From MWCR01 sp041665165 (lineage in GTDB: Bacteria > Patescibacteriota > Patescibacteriia > 2-12-FULL-60-25), in the NCBI GenBank assembly GCA_041665165.1, contig JBAYJJ010000014.1:1-28563 (forward strand): DNA of 28,563 bases, read 5' to 3'. Positions within the stretch are counted from its first letter, which is position 1; each line of letters opens with the position of its first letter. The position numbers and the translations under genes were made by a program. The notes under the pieces are model-generated. The model saw only the letters and a program-made list of their open reading frames with translations, ran no database searches and was not told the origin of the DNA. Shown piece after piece: positions 12,195-20,472 of the stretch.

Positions 12195-12240
12195 GGCCGA
12201 TGAAATCCCGCCAAAAACGGGAAAGTAATCGGTCTTTTTT
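12195..12240. terminator. Terminator between lipoprotein 2 and the convergent transporter gene
   Basis: Two-level stem: GGCCGAT/ATCGGTC outer arms (12195-12201 and 12228-12234) and TCCCG/CGGGA inner arms, then TTTTTT. It overlaps the last bases of the transporter stop and may serve both strands. Confidence 0.75.
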
Positions 12241-13072
12241 ATTTGCCGACTGCCAGTAATATAATGCCAAGAATGCAAATCACAAGCGCGACAATTTTTA
12301 ATATTATTTTTTTCTCCTTGAAAACTAATTTTCCAGAAGCCACGGCAGCCGCGACCGAGGTCGCGCGTTTAGCAGCCGTGTGTACCGAAGGAGTCATAAT
12401 ATTGAAACTATAAGTCAACAGCACTGCTCCTAAGGCTTGAGCCGCAAACTGGAGCATGACTAAGGGTTTTTTGAAAAGAACGAATGGATTTTCTTTGCTC
12501 CTCAATGCCATGATAAAGAATAATATGGTCATGACAATATAAACCACACCTTGTTCGAGTTCGATTGAATTACCGTGGTTGAAATCATATTTTGCGAGTG
12601 ATATCGTCACGACCGGCAAGATGGTCGCCAGGATCGCAAGGCCTAGACCGCGTTTGTCCAGGCCGTGGTTCAGAAACAGATAAAGAAGTGAAAATGTAAC
12701 AAACACGATTCCGAGGATCTGGAAGTTGCTGATTGAATATCCGATGATCACGTCCACTACTAAAAGCAGAGGAATAGTGCCAACCCGAATAAATCCGAAG
12801 GTGCTCCTGGTACATTTGACAATGGCCAGAATCGTGATGAAACTCAAGATTGTTTCTGAGACTATTCTAATCAAAAAAGTCGGCCATAAACTGATTCCTT
12901 GCTCAGGGAGCCTGACCATTATCAAGACAAGAAAAAATAAGGCACATACCAGGTTGCTTAAAAAGCCAAAGGTAAAGACGTTTTCAACCTTGGATTTTAT
13001 GGCAATTTTGCCGATGGAAGTCGTGACTTCATCAAAAATCGTGCCCAAAACAGTCAAAAAAAGGCCTAACAT
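12239..13072 (-). CDS. DMT/EamA-like transporter
   Basis: 277-aa very hydrophobic protein with about 9-10 membrane spans arranged as two similar halves, the pattern of the drug/metabolite transporter (EamA) superfamily. Supportive features are the N-terminal LGTIFDEVTTSIGKIAIK, FIRVGTIPLLLVVDVIIG at the end of the first half, and SFNIMTPSVHTAAKRATSVAAAVASGKLVFKEK before the last two spans. Substrate unknown. An extended -10 (TGCTATACT, minus strand) ends 6 nt before the ATG. Confidence 0.8.
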   Translation of the reverse strand: MLGLFLTVLGTIFDEVTTSIGKIAIKSKVENVFTFGFLSNLVCALFFLVLIMVRLPEQGISLWPTFLIRIVSETILSFITILAIVKCTRSTFGFIRVGTIPLLLVVDVIIGYSISNFQILGIVFVTFSLLYLFLNHGLDKRGLGLAILATILPVVTISLAKYDFNHGNSIELEQGVVYIVMTILFFIMALRSKENPFVLFKKPLVMLQFAAQALGAVLLTYSFNIMTPSVHTAAKRATSVAAAVASGKLVFKEKKIILKIVALVICILGIILLAVGK

Positions 13073-13078
13073 GCTGTT

Positions 13079-13087
13079 AGTATAGCA
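13079..13087 (-). promoter_or_regulatory. Extended -10 promoter of the transporter gene, leaderless type
   Basis: Minus strand TGCTATACT; the hexamer ends 6 nt before the ATG at 13072. Confidence 0.65.
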
Positions 13088-13120
13088 AAAGAATCGAGAT
13101 TTGGCTTTTCAGGGCTGGGA

Positions 13121-13149
13121 TTGACGTAAATTAAGGATTCTGGTAATAT
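13121..13149 (+). promoter_or_regulatory. rpsB promoter
   Basis: TTGACG (13121-13126), 17-nt spacer, TAATAT (13144-13149) preceded by TGG. Confidence 0.7.
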
Positions 13150-13155
13150 TTTTGG

Positions 13156-13288
13156 GCCAATTTAGGCAAATTAATACACATCCCTTGCCACAAGTTTGTC
13201 CGGAGCCTGTCCCGCCTCTATTTAAAATAGATCATGGCGGGATCCCGGGCAGTGCAAAGGAGAGGTTAAAAGGCTATAAAATATTTTT
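13156..13288 (+). promoter_or_regulatory. rpsB mRNA leader with hairpin
   Basis: About 130 nt of untranslated leader, long for this genome. It contains a hairpin CCCGCC-TCTATT-TAA-AATAGA-TCAT-GGCGGG (13211-13241). AGGAG at 13259 is about 30 nt from the ATG, too far to serve as RBS unless folding brings it close. Ribosomal protein genes are often autoregulated through such leaders; that role is inferred. Confidence 0.45.
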
Positions 13289-14065
13289 ATGTCAAACTCG
13301 AAGATACCGAGTCTTGTAGAGATGCTGCAGGCCGGCGTCCATTTTGGACACCGCACCTCAAAGTGGCACCCAAAAATGAAGAAATATCTTTTTGGTTCAC
13401 GCCAGAATATCCATATAATTAATCTGGAAGAAACGCAAAAGGCTTTGGAGCCGGCGTTAGCTTTCTGCAAACAGGTTGCCATGCGCGGCGGTACAGTCCT
13501 GTTTGTGGGCACAAAAAAGCAAGCAGCTGAAATCGTAGAGAAGGCAGCCCAAGAGGCTAAGATGCCATATGTCACCAAGCGCTGGCTCGGCGGCACTCTT
13601 ACCAACTTCAGCGTGATTGCCCAGCTCATCAAGCGCTTCAAGGATCTCAAACGCAGGCATGAAAAGGGAGAGCTCGGCAAATACACCAAGCTTGAACAGC
13701 AGAAGTTTTCCGAACAAATAAAAATGTTGGATGAAAAGATCGGCGGCATCCAGGAACTGAATCGCATCCCGGACGCTGTGTTCATCCAAGATATACATAA
13801 AGATAAGACAGCTTTGGCCGAGGCCGTGCGCCGCGGAGTCAAAGTGATCGCCATCTGCGATTCAAACGTCAATCCAAGGGAAATCGATTTCCCGATTCCG
13901 GCCAATGATGATGCCGTGAAATCGATCGAACTCCTGGTCAACTTAGTGGCCGGTGCTTGCAAGCAGGGCAAGGATGAATGGGAAGCCAACCGTTCCAAGC
14001 TCGCTGGTTCTTTGCTCGGCCCACGAGACCGTAAACCCATGACACAAGAAGAGAGAAGGAGTTAA
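13289..14065 (+). CDS. rpsB: 30S ribosomal protein S2
   Basis: 258-aa S2, normal length. Family motifs: LVEMLQAGVHFGHRTSKWHPKM at the N-terminus, NIHIINLEETQKAL, GGTVLFVGTKKQA, RWLGGTLTNF, LNRIPDAVFIQDIHKDKTALAEA and CDSNVNPREIDFPIPANDDA. Head of the conserved rpsB-tsf pair. Confidence 0.98.
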   Translation: MSNSKIPSLVEMLQAGVHFGHRTSKWHPKMKKYLFGSRQNIHIINLEETQKALEPALAFCKQVAMRGGTVLFVGTKKQAAEIVEKAAQEAKMPYVTKRWLGGTLTNFSVIAQLIKRFKDLKRRHEKGELGKYTKLEQQKFSEQIKMLDEKIGGIQELNRIPDAVFIQDIHKDKTALAEAVRRGVKVIAICDSNVNPREIDFPIPANDDAVKSIELLVNLVAGACKQGKDEWEANRSKLAGSLLGPRDRKPMTQEERRS

Positions 14066-14086
14066 TTATTTTTCACAAAACATGTA

Positions 14087-14145
14087 TCATATATCATGTA
14101 ACATTTTCCGCGCATATTAAGGGCCGATTGTTACATGTTATATGA
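14087..14145. repeat. Word-repeat/inverted repeat between rpsB and tsf
   Basis: Arms TCATATATCATGTAACA (14087-14103) and TGTTACATGTTATATGA (14129-14145), one mismatch in 17, plus a third GTTACATGA word at 14151. Same style as the elements at 10412 and 23412 but different words. Confidence 0.75.
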
Positions 14146-14162
14146 AGTGTGTTACATGAATT

Positions 14163-14777
14163 ATGGCAGACGCAAAACAAGTGGTAGAGCTCCGCGCCAA
14201 AACAAATGCGGGCATGATGGCTTGCAAGAAGGCTTTGGATGAAGCCAACGGCGACATGGAAAAGGCTATTGAGATATTGAAGCGCTCAGGCGCTCTTAAG
14301 GCCGCGCAAAAAACCGCGGAACGCACAACCAAGGAAGGCATAATCGCCATGTATTTGCATCACAACAAGCGGATGGCGGCCATGCTTGAATTGCAGTGCG
14401 AATCAGACTTCGTGGCCATGAACAAAGACTTCATAGATTTTGCCAATGACTTAGTCCAGCAGGTCGCGGCCATGAGCCCGGAATATGTTTCGCCGGCCAG
14501 CGTACCTGAAGAAGATATGGAGAAAATGAGACAGGCTTTCGTATCTTCCATGGCAGACGAGAACAAGCCGGAAGAAATCAAAGCCAAAATCATCCAGGGC
14601 AAGTTGGATAAGTGGCTGCAGGAAGTGTGTTTGATCAAACAGCCGTTCTTCAAGGATGAGGAAAAAACAATTGAACAGCTTTTGATGGATAAGATCGCAA
14701 TCATCGGCGAAAAAATCGTAATCGCGCGCTTTGTGCGATGGGACATGGTGAACGCCGCAGGTTCGGATAAGTGTTAA
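14163..14777 (+). CDS. tsf: Elongation factor Ts
   Basis: 204-aa EF-Ts, the short form similar in length to Thermus EF-Ts rather than the ~280-aa enterobacterial form. N-terminal UBA-like domain VVELRAKTNAGMMACKKALDEANGDMEKAIEIL, then the EF-Tu-contacting core with ELQCESDFVAMNKDF. C-terminal LIKQPFFKDEEKTIEQLL is typical. Exchanges GDP on EF-Tu. ATG at 14163; no clear RBS. Confidence 0.97.
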   Translation: MADAKQVVELRAKTNAGMMACKKALDEANGDMEKAIEILKRSGALKAAQKTAERTTKEGIIAMYLHHNKRMAAMLELQCESDFVAMNKDFIDFANDLVQQVAAMSPEYVSPASVPEEDMEKMRQAFVSSMADENKPEEIKAKIIQGKLDKWLQEVCLIKQPFFKDEEKTIEQLLMDKIAIIGEKIVIARFVRWDMVNAAGSDKC

Positions 14778-14795
14778 GACCAATACCACCCCTTG

Positions 14796-14816
14796 CCCCT
14801 CCTACATTAGGAGGGG
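14796..14816. repeat. Perfect 9-bp hairpin after tsf
   Basis: CCCCTCCTA/TAGGAGGGG with a CAT loop; not followed by Ts, so probably a repeat element and not the terminator. Confidence 0.6.
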
Positions 14817-14829
14817 ACAGGAAAGTGAG

Positions 14830-14859
14830 ACAGCTGCTTTACAGGGCGGCTGTTTTTTT
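14830..14859 (+). terminator. Terminator of rpsB-tsf
   Basis: ACAGCTGC/GCGGCTGT stem (14830-14837 with 14846-14853, one U-G), then a run of seven Ts (14853-14859). Confidence 0.85.
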
Positions 14860-14862
14860 GCA

Positions 14863-14937
14863 GTCATCCTGAACTCGTTTCAGGATCCCGTTACTCAGTG
14901 GCATTGTATCGAGATGCTGAATCAAGTTCAGCATGAC
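14863..14937. repeat. 75-bp palindromic element, same class as 4590 and 5587
   Basis: Tips GTCATCCTGAAC and GTTCAGCATGAC, with the common CTGAA-CTCGTTTCAGGATC layout. Lies between the tsf terminator and the next promoter. Confidence 0.75.
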
Positions 14938-14949
14938 GAAAAGGAAATG

Positions 14950-14958
14950 TGGTATAAT
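14950..14958 (+). promoter_or_regulatory. Extended -10 promoter
   Basis: TGGTATAAT, giving a leader of about 35 nt before the ATG at 15002. A GGAGG at 14981 is 17 nt from the ATG. Confidence 0.6.
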
Positions 14959-15001
14959 AATTATAGAGGGGCGCTCCTTTGGAGGCCTGTAATTTTATAC
15001 T

Positions 15002-15835
15002 ATGCCAGTCAAGAAAAATAATCGTTCTTCAAAACCAGAGAAGTTAGAAGAAAGAAGTTGGAAGATAGAAAAAGCAAAACCATCCAGCCTTGGGTTTTGG
15101 ACGGCATTTTTCATCATACTGCTGGTTGCAGCCACGGCCATAATCGGATACTCGGTCTACTTGGTTTATCAGGAACAGAAAGACATGGCTTTGACTTTGC
15201 CGGCTTATCGCCAGACCGGGTCTGTTGATGAGAACGCCAGGTTCCAGCAAACACTGGTTCCTGGTCTGTTTTTGGCCTACACCAAATGTCCGGCGCGATT
15301 CACTGGGCCGTGCGACAACGCCATGCTGTACAAACTGAATTCAGATGGATCCAAACAGACGATCCTGCCGAGCGTAAGGTCTTTGCCTGGCGCGCCGCTG
15401 ACCGAAGAGCTGCTTCAGCCCATCGCAGCATCCAGTGATGGCAAGCTTATTGCTTTTGGCGCATGGTCTTTTGGCAACAATCGCAATCCATCGGATTTGA
15501 GGCTTTGGGTTTATGATGCGCAGACAGGCGAGTTGGCTTATGACTCTGACAAAGTGCCGCAAGATTCCATATTTTCCCCGGATCTGAAATATGCTGCTTA
15601 TGGCGTGCTGTCCAATGGAGACATCCAGGATTTCAATATCGTTAATCTGAAAAAGAACCAGGTCGTTTCAGGCGGGAAAGCCAATGCAGGCAATACATTC
15701 ATGGGTCCGGATGGAAAACCTGTCATCACCTGGCCAGACTCGAGCACGGTCGCTGTCAAGCTTTTCGTGAAATCGATGCCAGACAGCCCGAACACAACTG
15801 AATACGGCGTAAAAAAAGTTAAAGTCACACAATAA
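15002..15835 (+). CDS. Membrane-anchored extracytoplasmic beta-propeller-like protein
   Basis: 277 aa. A basic N-terminus is followed by a single TM at about residues 33-56 (LGFWTAFFIILLVAATAIIGYSVYLVY), then an extracytoplasmic domain. That domain has TolB/PD40-like blade motifs: AASSDGKLIAFGAWS, LRLWVYDAQTGELAYDS, FSPDLKYAAYGV, DFNIVNLKKNQVV. Only about three blades are apparent, so a full propeller would need partners or divergent blades. The codons for residues 13-24 lie in an AGAAGTTAGAAG-type word repeat. It sits one base upstream of gap but probably has no metabolic link to it. Confidence 0.75.
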   Translation: MPVKKNNRSSKPEKLEERSWKIEKAKPSSLGFWTAFFIILLVAATAIIGYSVYLVYQEQKDMALTLPAYRQTGSVDENARFQQTLVPGLFLAYTKCPARFTGPCDNAMLYKLNSDGSKQTILPSVRSLPGAPLTEELLQPIAASSDGKLIAFGAWSFGNNRNPSDLRLWVYDAQTGELAYDSDKVPQDSIFSPDLKYAAYGVLSNGDIQDFNIVNLKKNQVVSGGKANAGNTFMGPDGKPVITWPDSSTVAVKLFVKSMPDSPNTTEYGVKKVKVTQ

Positions 15836-15836
15836 T

Positions 15837-16841
15837 ATGACGCGCATTGCCATAAATGGATTTGGCCGCATCGGCCGCAATACGTTTAAGGCCGGTTTTG
15901 GCCGCGAGGGTTTTGATGTGGTGGCTGTTAATGACCTGACTGATACAGAAACCTTGGCGCATTTGCTTAAGCATGATAGTTCGTATCATTTATTCGGGAA
16001 AGAAGTATCGTCCACTAAAAATGCTTTGATGGTGAATGGCGTCAAGATCCCGGTTTTTGCCGAGAAAGATCCAGAGGCTTTGCCATGGCGCAAACTGGCA
16101 GTGGATATTGTTCTTGAATGCACAGGCCGTTTCACGGATCTGGAATCAGCCAGCAAGCATATCAAAGCCGGAGCAAAGCGCGTGATCATGAGCGCGCCAG
16201 CCAAAGGCGGAGGCGTACCCACATATGTGATGGGCTTGAACCACGAGGATGCGGGTAAAAAATCCAAGGTCATCAACAATGCCTCTTGCACCACGAATTG
16301 CATCGCGCCGGTCATGGCCGTGATCGACGAGGCTTTTGGCATCAAAAAAGCTTTGATGACGACTGTGCATGCGTATACGGCAGACCAGGTATTGCAGGAC
16401 GGTCCGCACAAAGACTTACGCCGGGCGCGCTCTGCAGCCGAGAATATCGTCCCGACCACGACCGGGGCAGCCAAAGCCGTGACAGAAGTCATGACAAACC
16501 TGAAAGGTAAGTTTGACGGCTTGGCGATCCGTGTGCCAGTCCCGGTTTCTTCGCTTTCCGACATCACAATCGTCACCAAGAAAAAAGTTACAATCCAAAA
16601 AGTTAATCAGGCTTTTAGGAACGCGAGCAAGCAAAAAAGATGGCAGAATATTTTGGACGTATCGGACGAACCGTTAGTCTCCAGCGATTTCGTTGGCAAT
16701 CCATATTCATGCATTGTTGATTTGGCCTTAACCAATGTGATTGGCGGCGATCTGCTCAAGGTCGTGGCTTGGTATGACAATGAGTGGGGCTATTCGCAAA
16801 GGCTGGTTGACATGGCGCTGGTGGTAGGCAAGAATCTGTAA
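15837..16841 (+). CDS. gap: Glyceraldehyde-3-phosphate dehydrogenase
   Basis: 334-aa GAPDH, normal length. NAD-binding INGFGRIGR (residues 5-13) with D33 in VAVNDLTD, favouring NAD. Catalytic Cys in NNASCTTNCIAP and the His in TTVHAYTADQ; substrate-binding loop RRARSAAENIVPTTTGAAKAV; C-terminal WYDNEWGYSQRLVDM. Starts one base after the preceding stop. It precedes a metallophosphoesterase, then pgk and eno, forming a lower-glycolysis cluster. Confidence 0.98.
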   Translation: MTRIAINGFGRIGRNTFKAGFGREGFDVVAVNDLTDTETLAHLLKHDSSYHLFGKEVSSTKNALMVNGVKIPVFAEKDPEALPWRKLAVDIVLECTGRFTDLESASKHIKAGAKRVIMSAPAKGGGVPTYVMGLNHEDAGKKSKVINNASCTTNCIAPVMAVIDEAFGIKKALMTTVHAYTADQVLQDGPHKDLRRARSAAENIVPTTTGAAKAVTEVMTNLKGKFDGLAIRVPVPVSSLSDITIVTKKKVTIQKVNQAFRNASKQKRWQNILDVSDEPLVSSDFVGNPYSCIVDLALTNVIGGDLLKVVAWYDNEWGYSQRLVDMALVVGKNL

Positions 16842-16855
16842 GTCCGTCAGGGCTT

Positions 16856-17743
16856 ATGAAAAGGCTGAACCTGGAAATATCACTTGAAACAGTTATATTA
16901 TTTGATTTAACCTTGTCTTTTTTGGCAGTTTTGGGCTTGGTTTTTTTGATATACGGATTGATTACAGGCCATAAGTGGATTTCTTATGCCATGCTGGCTT
17001 GTGAGTGTATTTTGTTGTATGCCATTTTTGTAGCTCCAAAACGAATAACAATCAGTAAATACAAAGAGGCGCTAACCAAGTATCCAAAACATTGGATCAG
17101 GGTCGTATTGATAGCTGATATTCATGCAAACAAGAAGACTGATCAAGCCAGGGTTGATAAAATAGCGGAAAGAGCAAAAGGATTGAATCCAGACGTGTTA
17201 TTGCTTGGCGGTGATTTTGTGCTGTGGAACAGCGAGGACGTTGCATGGCTCAAGCCCATTTCGCAAATCAAAGCAGCAGGAAAATATTTCGTGCTGGGGA
17301 ACCATGATTACCTTGATGACCCGCAAAAGATTTCTGACCAGCTTAAAGAGTGGGGTTTGGTTAATATCACAAATACGGGCTTGTCTTTCAGGCATGAGGG
17401 CGCGGAGCTGAGGATTTACGGGCTGGATGATACTCAAATGGGTTTGAGCATATTGCCCTCAGCCGATGCGCAGCTTATTTTGGCTCATTCGCCGGATTCT
17501 GCTCTGTGTTTGAAAGAAGGTTCGGGCCTGGTTTTGTGCGGGCATACTCATGGAGGCCAAATTAGGCTGCCCTTGTTTGGGTGCATTAGCATCCCGTCAA
17601 AGCTTGGGCGCAGGGCTGATCAAGGAACAAAAATAATAGATGGCGTCAAATTATTGATTTCGCGCGGTCTGGGAGTGGTTGGCCCCCCAGTGCGCTTGCT
17701 TTGCCCGCCAGAGATTCTTTTTCTTGAAATCGGCCTAGACTAA
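16856..17743 (+). CDS. Membrane-anchored metallophosphoesterase
   Basis: 295-aa calcineurin-like phosphoesterase with two N-terminal TM helices (about residues 13-37 and 41-60). Metal-binding motifs: D-I-H in IADIHANK, GGDF, GNHDYL, AHSPD and GHTHGGQIRLP. This is the YkuE/YaeI-like layout, whose members can act on UDP-lipid-type substrates, but the substrate here is unknown. 14 nt after gap. Its stop codon lies in the first bases of the repeat at 17740. Confidence 0.9.
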   Translation: MKRLNLEISLETVILFDLTLSFLAVLGLVFLIYGLITGHKWISYAMLACECILLYAIFVAPKRITISKYKEALTKYPKHWIRVVLIADIHANKKTDQARVDKIAERAKGLNPDVLLLGGDFVLWNSEDVAWLKPISQIKAAGKYFVLGNHDYLDDPQKISDQLKEWGLVNITNTGLSFRHEGAELRIYGLDDTQMGLSILPSADAQLILAHSPDSALCLKEGSGLVLCGHTHGGQIRLPLFGCISIPSKLGRRADQGTKIIDGVKLLISRGLGVVGPPVRLLCPPEILFLEIGLD

Positions 17744-17839
17744 CTCCTCCTAAATCCTCCCCTTATCTCAATGGGAGGACTAATTAATAAGTTTAATAGA
17801 CCCCTCACTTGGTATAAGGGAGGGGTTGGGGAGAGTTAG
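17740..17839. repeat. 100-bp imperfect palindromic element upstream of pgk
   Basis: Outer arms CTAACTCCTCCTAAATCC... and ...GGGTTGGGGAGAGTTAG pair over about 26 bp with a few mismatches. MITE- or REP-like, touching the metallophosphoesterase stop and ending next to the pgk promoter; it provides the TTGGGG -35 at 17826. Confidence 0.65.
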
Positions 17840-17857
17840 TGAACGTGCTATTATACT
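17826..17857 (+). promoter_or_regulatory. pgk promoter, leaderless type
   Basis: TTGGGG (17826-17831), 17-nt spacer, TATTAT (17849-17854, overlapping TATACT 17852-17857) preceded by TGC. ATG at 17863. The in-frame GTG at 17839 lies upstream of the -10 and is rejected as start. Confidence 0.6.
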
Positions 17858-17862
17858 GGCGT

Positions 17863-19170
17863 ATGGAGGGCTTGAAATCAATAAAAGATTTGCACGGGGC
17901 GACAGTGCTTCTTAGGTTGGATTGGAACATTCCTTTGCATAAAAAACCCGTGCCAGGGGATTTGTTGAAGATACAGGATTCGATCGAAACAATCCGCCAA
18001 CTTTGCAAACAAAAATGCAAGGTCGTTGTGTTGACGCATCTTGGACGACCCAAGACATCGAATCTCGCAGCTCGAAGCTCGAAGCTCGGGAGAAAAATAG
18101 ACAAGAATTACTCGACAGCGAGGTTGTTGCCTCTGGTTGAGATGTATTTGGAAAAACCGATCCATTTTTGCGGGGAAAACTTGACGAATGAGCAAGAAAG
18201 GCTGGAAGCCTTGAAATCAATCCAGGTCGGAAAGCCAGGGAGCGTCTTTTTGCTTGAGAACGTGCGTTTTTATCCTGGAGAGGAAACAAATGATCCAGCT
18301 CTGGCCAAGGCCTATGCGAGCTTAGGCGAAGTTTTCGTGAATGATGCATTCGCATCTTGCCACCGCCAGCACGTCAGCGTGGTCGGAATCGCAAAACTGT
18401 TGCCTAGCGCCGCTGGCCCCCAACTGATCAAAGAGATTGAAGCAGCAGACAAGGTCCTCAAAAATCCTAAGAAACCTTTTGTGCTTATTTTGGGCGGAGC
18501 GAAACTAGAGACAAAGATGCCGGTCATAGCCTCGCTATTGCCCAAGGCTGACAAGATCTTGATTGGCGGAGCCATGGCTAATGCGTTTTTCGCGGCCAAA
18601 AAACTCAGCCTGGGCAAGTCGCTGGCAGATAAAGAGTCCATCAAGCTGGCTAAGGCGCTTAAGAGTCCAAAGATTATTTTGCCTGAAGACGTATTGGTCG
18701 CAAAAAAGATTGCGCTTGGAGCCAAGCCTAAATGCGTAGCAATCAAACAAATCAGCAAGACGGACATGATCGGCGACATCGGAGTAAAAACCATGCGCAG
18801 TTGGTCGCAGATAATCAAGAGCGCAAAGACCATCCTCTGGAACGGGCCGCTAGGCGTTACCGAGATTCCGGCTTTTTCGCATGGGTCTTTAGTGATCGCT
18901 CAGGCTGTCGCGATGCGCAGCAAGGGCAAGGCATTCGGCTTAGTCGGCGGCGGAGATACTGTGCCGGTCGTGATAGAAAGCGGGATGAGCGAATGGATAG
19001 ACCATATTTCCATGGGTGGAGGAGCACTTTTGGAATACATTGGAACGCGAGGAAAACTGCCGGGGATAATCGCACTCACACGTCCTACGTCGCACGTCCC
19101 GCGTCCTACGTCAAAGAAGACGAAGACCAAACGTACAAGTTCAAAAGCTAAACGTCGAAGTACTAAATAG
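17863..19170 (+). CDS. pgk: Phosphoglycerate kinase with word-repeat insert and tail
   Basis: 435-aa PGK (usual ~390-400). Substrate motifs RLDWNIP (usual RxDxNVP), LTHLGRPK, FLLENVRFYPGEETNDP, and VFVNDAFASCHRQHVSV. Nucleotide domain: ILGGAKLETK, LIGGAMANAF, WNGPLGV, LVGGGDTVPVV and HISMGGGALLEYI (usual HISTGGGA). Residues 65-76, directly after HLGRPK, are encoded by an AGCTCGA-type word repeat, and residues from about 406 (TRPTSHVPRPTSKK...) by a CGTCCTACGTC-type repeat followed by a basic Lys/Ser/Arg tail. Both sit at permissive positions, so the enzyme is probably active. Makes ATP in glycolysis. Confidence 0.96.
   Translation: MEGLKSIKDLHGATVLLRLDWNIPLHKKPVPGDLLKIQDSIETIRQLCKQKCKVVVLTHLGRPKTSNLAARSSKLGRKIDKNYSTARLLPLVEMYLEKPIHFCGENLTNEQERLEALKSIQVGKPGSVFLLENVRFYPGEETNDPALAKAYASLGEVFVNDAFASCHRQHVSVVGIAKLLPSAAGPQLIKEIEAADKVLKNPKKPFVLILGGAKLETKMPVIASLLPKADKILIGGAMANAFFAAKKLSLGKSLADKESIKLAKALKSPKIILPEDVLVAKKIALGAKPKCVAIKQISKTDMIGDIGVKTMRSWSQIIKSAKTILWNGPLGVTEIPAFSHGSLVIAQAVAMRSKGKAFGLVGGGDTVPVVIESGMSEWIDHISMGGGALLEYIGTRGKLPGIIALTRPTSHVPRPTSKKTKTKRTSSKAKRRSTK
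18057..18089. repeat. Word-repeat tract in pgk
   Basis: ATCGAATCTCGCAGCTCGAAG and further AGCTCGAAGCTCGG words; degenerate tandem units of CTCGAA/AGCTCG, in frame. Confidence 0.7.
19081..19113. repeat. Word-repeat tract at the pgk 3' end
   Basis: CGTCCTACGTCGCACGTCCC then GCGTCCTACGTC, in frame. Its reverse complement resembles the tract at 26319-26380 (GGGACGTAGGACGAGGGACG). Confidence 0.75.
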
Positions 19171-19172
19171 CC

Positions 19173-19206
19173 AATTCGTATATTCGTTCGTATTCGTAAT
19201 TCGTAC
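19173..19206. repeat. ATTCGTA word-repeat between pgk and eno
   Basis: AATTCGTATATTCGTTCGTA followed by TTCGTAATTCGTAC. It fills most of the short pgk-eno gap; no separate eno promoter is evident. Confidence 0.75.
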
Positions 19207-19214
19207 CCTCATCT

Positions 19215-20468
19215 ATGTTTTGGAAATACAATATCCACTCAGTAACTGCCCGTGAAATACTGGATTCGCGCGGCAACCCGACAGTGGCCTGCAGTGTGGT
19301 GCTCAAAGGCGGCGCAAGTGCTGAGGCTAAGGTGCCATCTGGTGCTTCCACTGGTTCGCACGAGGCTTTGGAAATGCGCGATGGAGGCAAACGCTATGGC
19401 GGCAAAGGCGTGCTCAAAGCCGTAACTAATGTCAACAAAAAAATCTATCCAATATTGCAGGGTTTGGATGTGCGAAAACAGAAAGATATCGATCGCATCA
19501 TATTGGAGCTGGACGGGACAGAAAACAAGAAAAAACTCGGAGCAAATGCCATCTTGGCTGTATCGCTCGCTTGCGCGCAAGCTCATGCAGTAGCAGCAGA
19601 ACGCCCATTGTGGCAGATTTTGCGCGATATCTATGCCTTTCCCAAGGGCCCATCACTCCCGACACCGACCATGAATGTGCTGAATGGCGGAGCGCATGCC
19701 AATTGGTCAATGGACATCCAGGAATGCATGATCGTGCCCAAGCAAAAAACCATGCGCGAAAGAATCAGGGCCGGAGCCGAAGTTTTCCATGCCCTGAAAA
19801 AGATTTTGGTTGAGAACGGATATTCGATCAGCGTTGGCGATGAAGGCGGGTTTGCGCCAAAGCTCAGGGAAGTGGAGGATGCATTTGAAATGCTGAAAGA
19901 AGCCACTAAAAAAGCCGGTTATAATTTCGGCAAAGAAATCGCTTTGGCTACAGACGTCGCGTCATCGGAATTTTATGAAAAAGGCGTCTACTATCTGAAA
20001 GCCGAGGGCAAAAAGTATTCAGCACTTGAATTGCAAGCTAGGTATCTGAATTGGGTCAGCAAATATCCGTTCGTGAGCATCGAAGATCCGTTTGCTGAGG
20101 ATGATTGGGAATCTTGGAAAAAGATAATGCCTAAGATCGGCAAGAAATGCAGAATCGTGGGCGATGATTTTTTCGTGACCAATGTCAAGCGCTTGCAGAA
20201 AGGCATAAAAGAAAAAGCAGCCAATGCCATTTTGATCAAACCAAACCAAATCGGGTCTTTGACTGAAACAGCGGAAGCCATCATCTTGGCGCACGAAAAC
20301 GGATTCGCGACCAGCATATCCCATCGCTCTGGCGAAACGGCTGATACCACTATCGCTGACCTGGCCGTGGCCTGCGGATCGGAATTCATCAAGACAGGCT
20401 CTTTATCGCGTTCAGAAAGAGTTGAAAAATACAATCGGCTGATGGAGATTGAAGAGCGAGAGCTGTAA
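19215..20468 (+). CDS. eno: Enolase
   Basis: 417-aa enolase, normal length. ILDSRGNPTV, PSGASTGSHEALEMRD, GANAILAVSLA, NVLNGGAHANWSMDIQECMIVP (usual NGGAHADNxxDxQEFM), SVGDEGGFAP, metal and catalytic positions in SIEDPFAEDDWE and IVGDDFFVTN, KPNQIGSLTE, SHRSGETADTTIADLAVA and LSRSERVEKYN are all present. Converts 2-phosphoglycerate to phosphoenolpyruvate. The N at HANW in place of the usual D-N is a small departure. Likely transcribed with pgk. Confidence 0.98.
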   Translation: MFWKYNIHSVTAREILDSRGNPTVACSVVLKGGASAEAKVPSGASTGSHEALEMRDGGKRYGGKGVLKAVTNVNKKIYPILQGLDVRKQKDIDRIILELDGTENKKKLGANAILAVSLACAQAHAVAAERPLWQILRDIYAFPKGPSLPTPTMNVLNGGAHANWSMDIQECMIVPKQKTMRERIRAGAEVFHALKKILVENGYSISVGDEGGFAPKLREVEDAFEMLKEATKKAGYNFGKEIALATDVASSEFYEKGVYYLKAEGKKYSALELQARYLNWVSKYPFVSIEDPFAEDDWESWKKIMPKIGKKCRIVGDDFFVTNVKRLQKGIKEKAANAILIKPNQIGSLTETAEAIILAHENGFATSISHRSGETADTTIADLAVACGSEFIKTGSLSRSERVEKYNRLMEIEEREL

Positions 20469-20472
20469 AAGG

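Noticed and set aside
11384..12214. 276-codon minus-strand open frame opposite lipoprotein 2
   Set aside because: Long open antisense frame caused by high GC and Ala/Asp codon use on the other strand; the plus strand has RBS, signal peptide and a paralogue.
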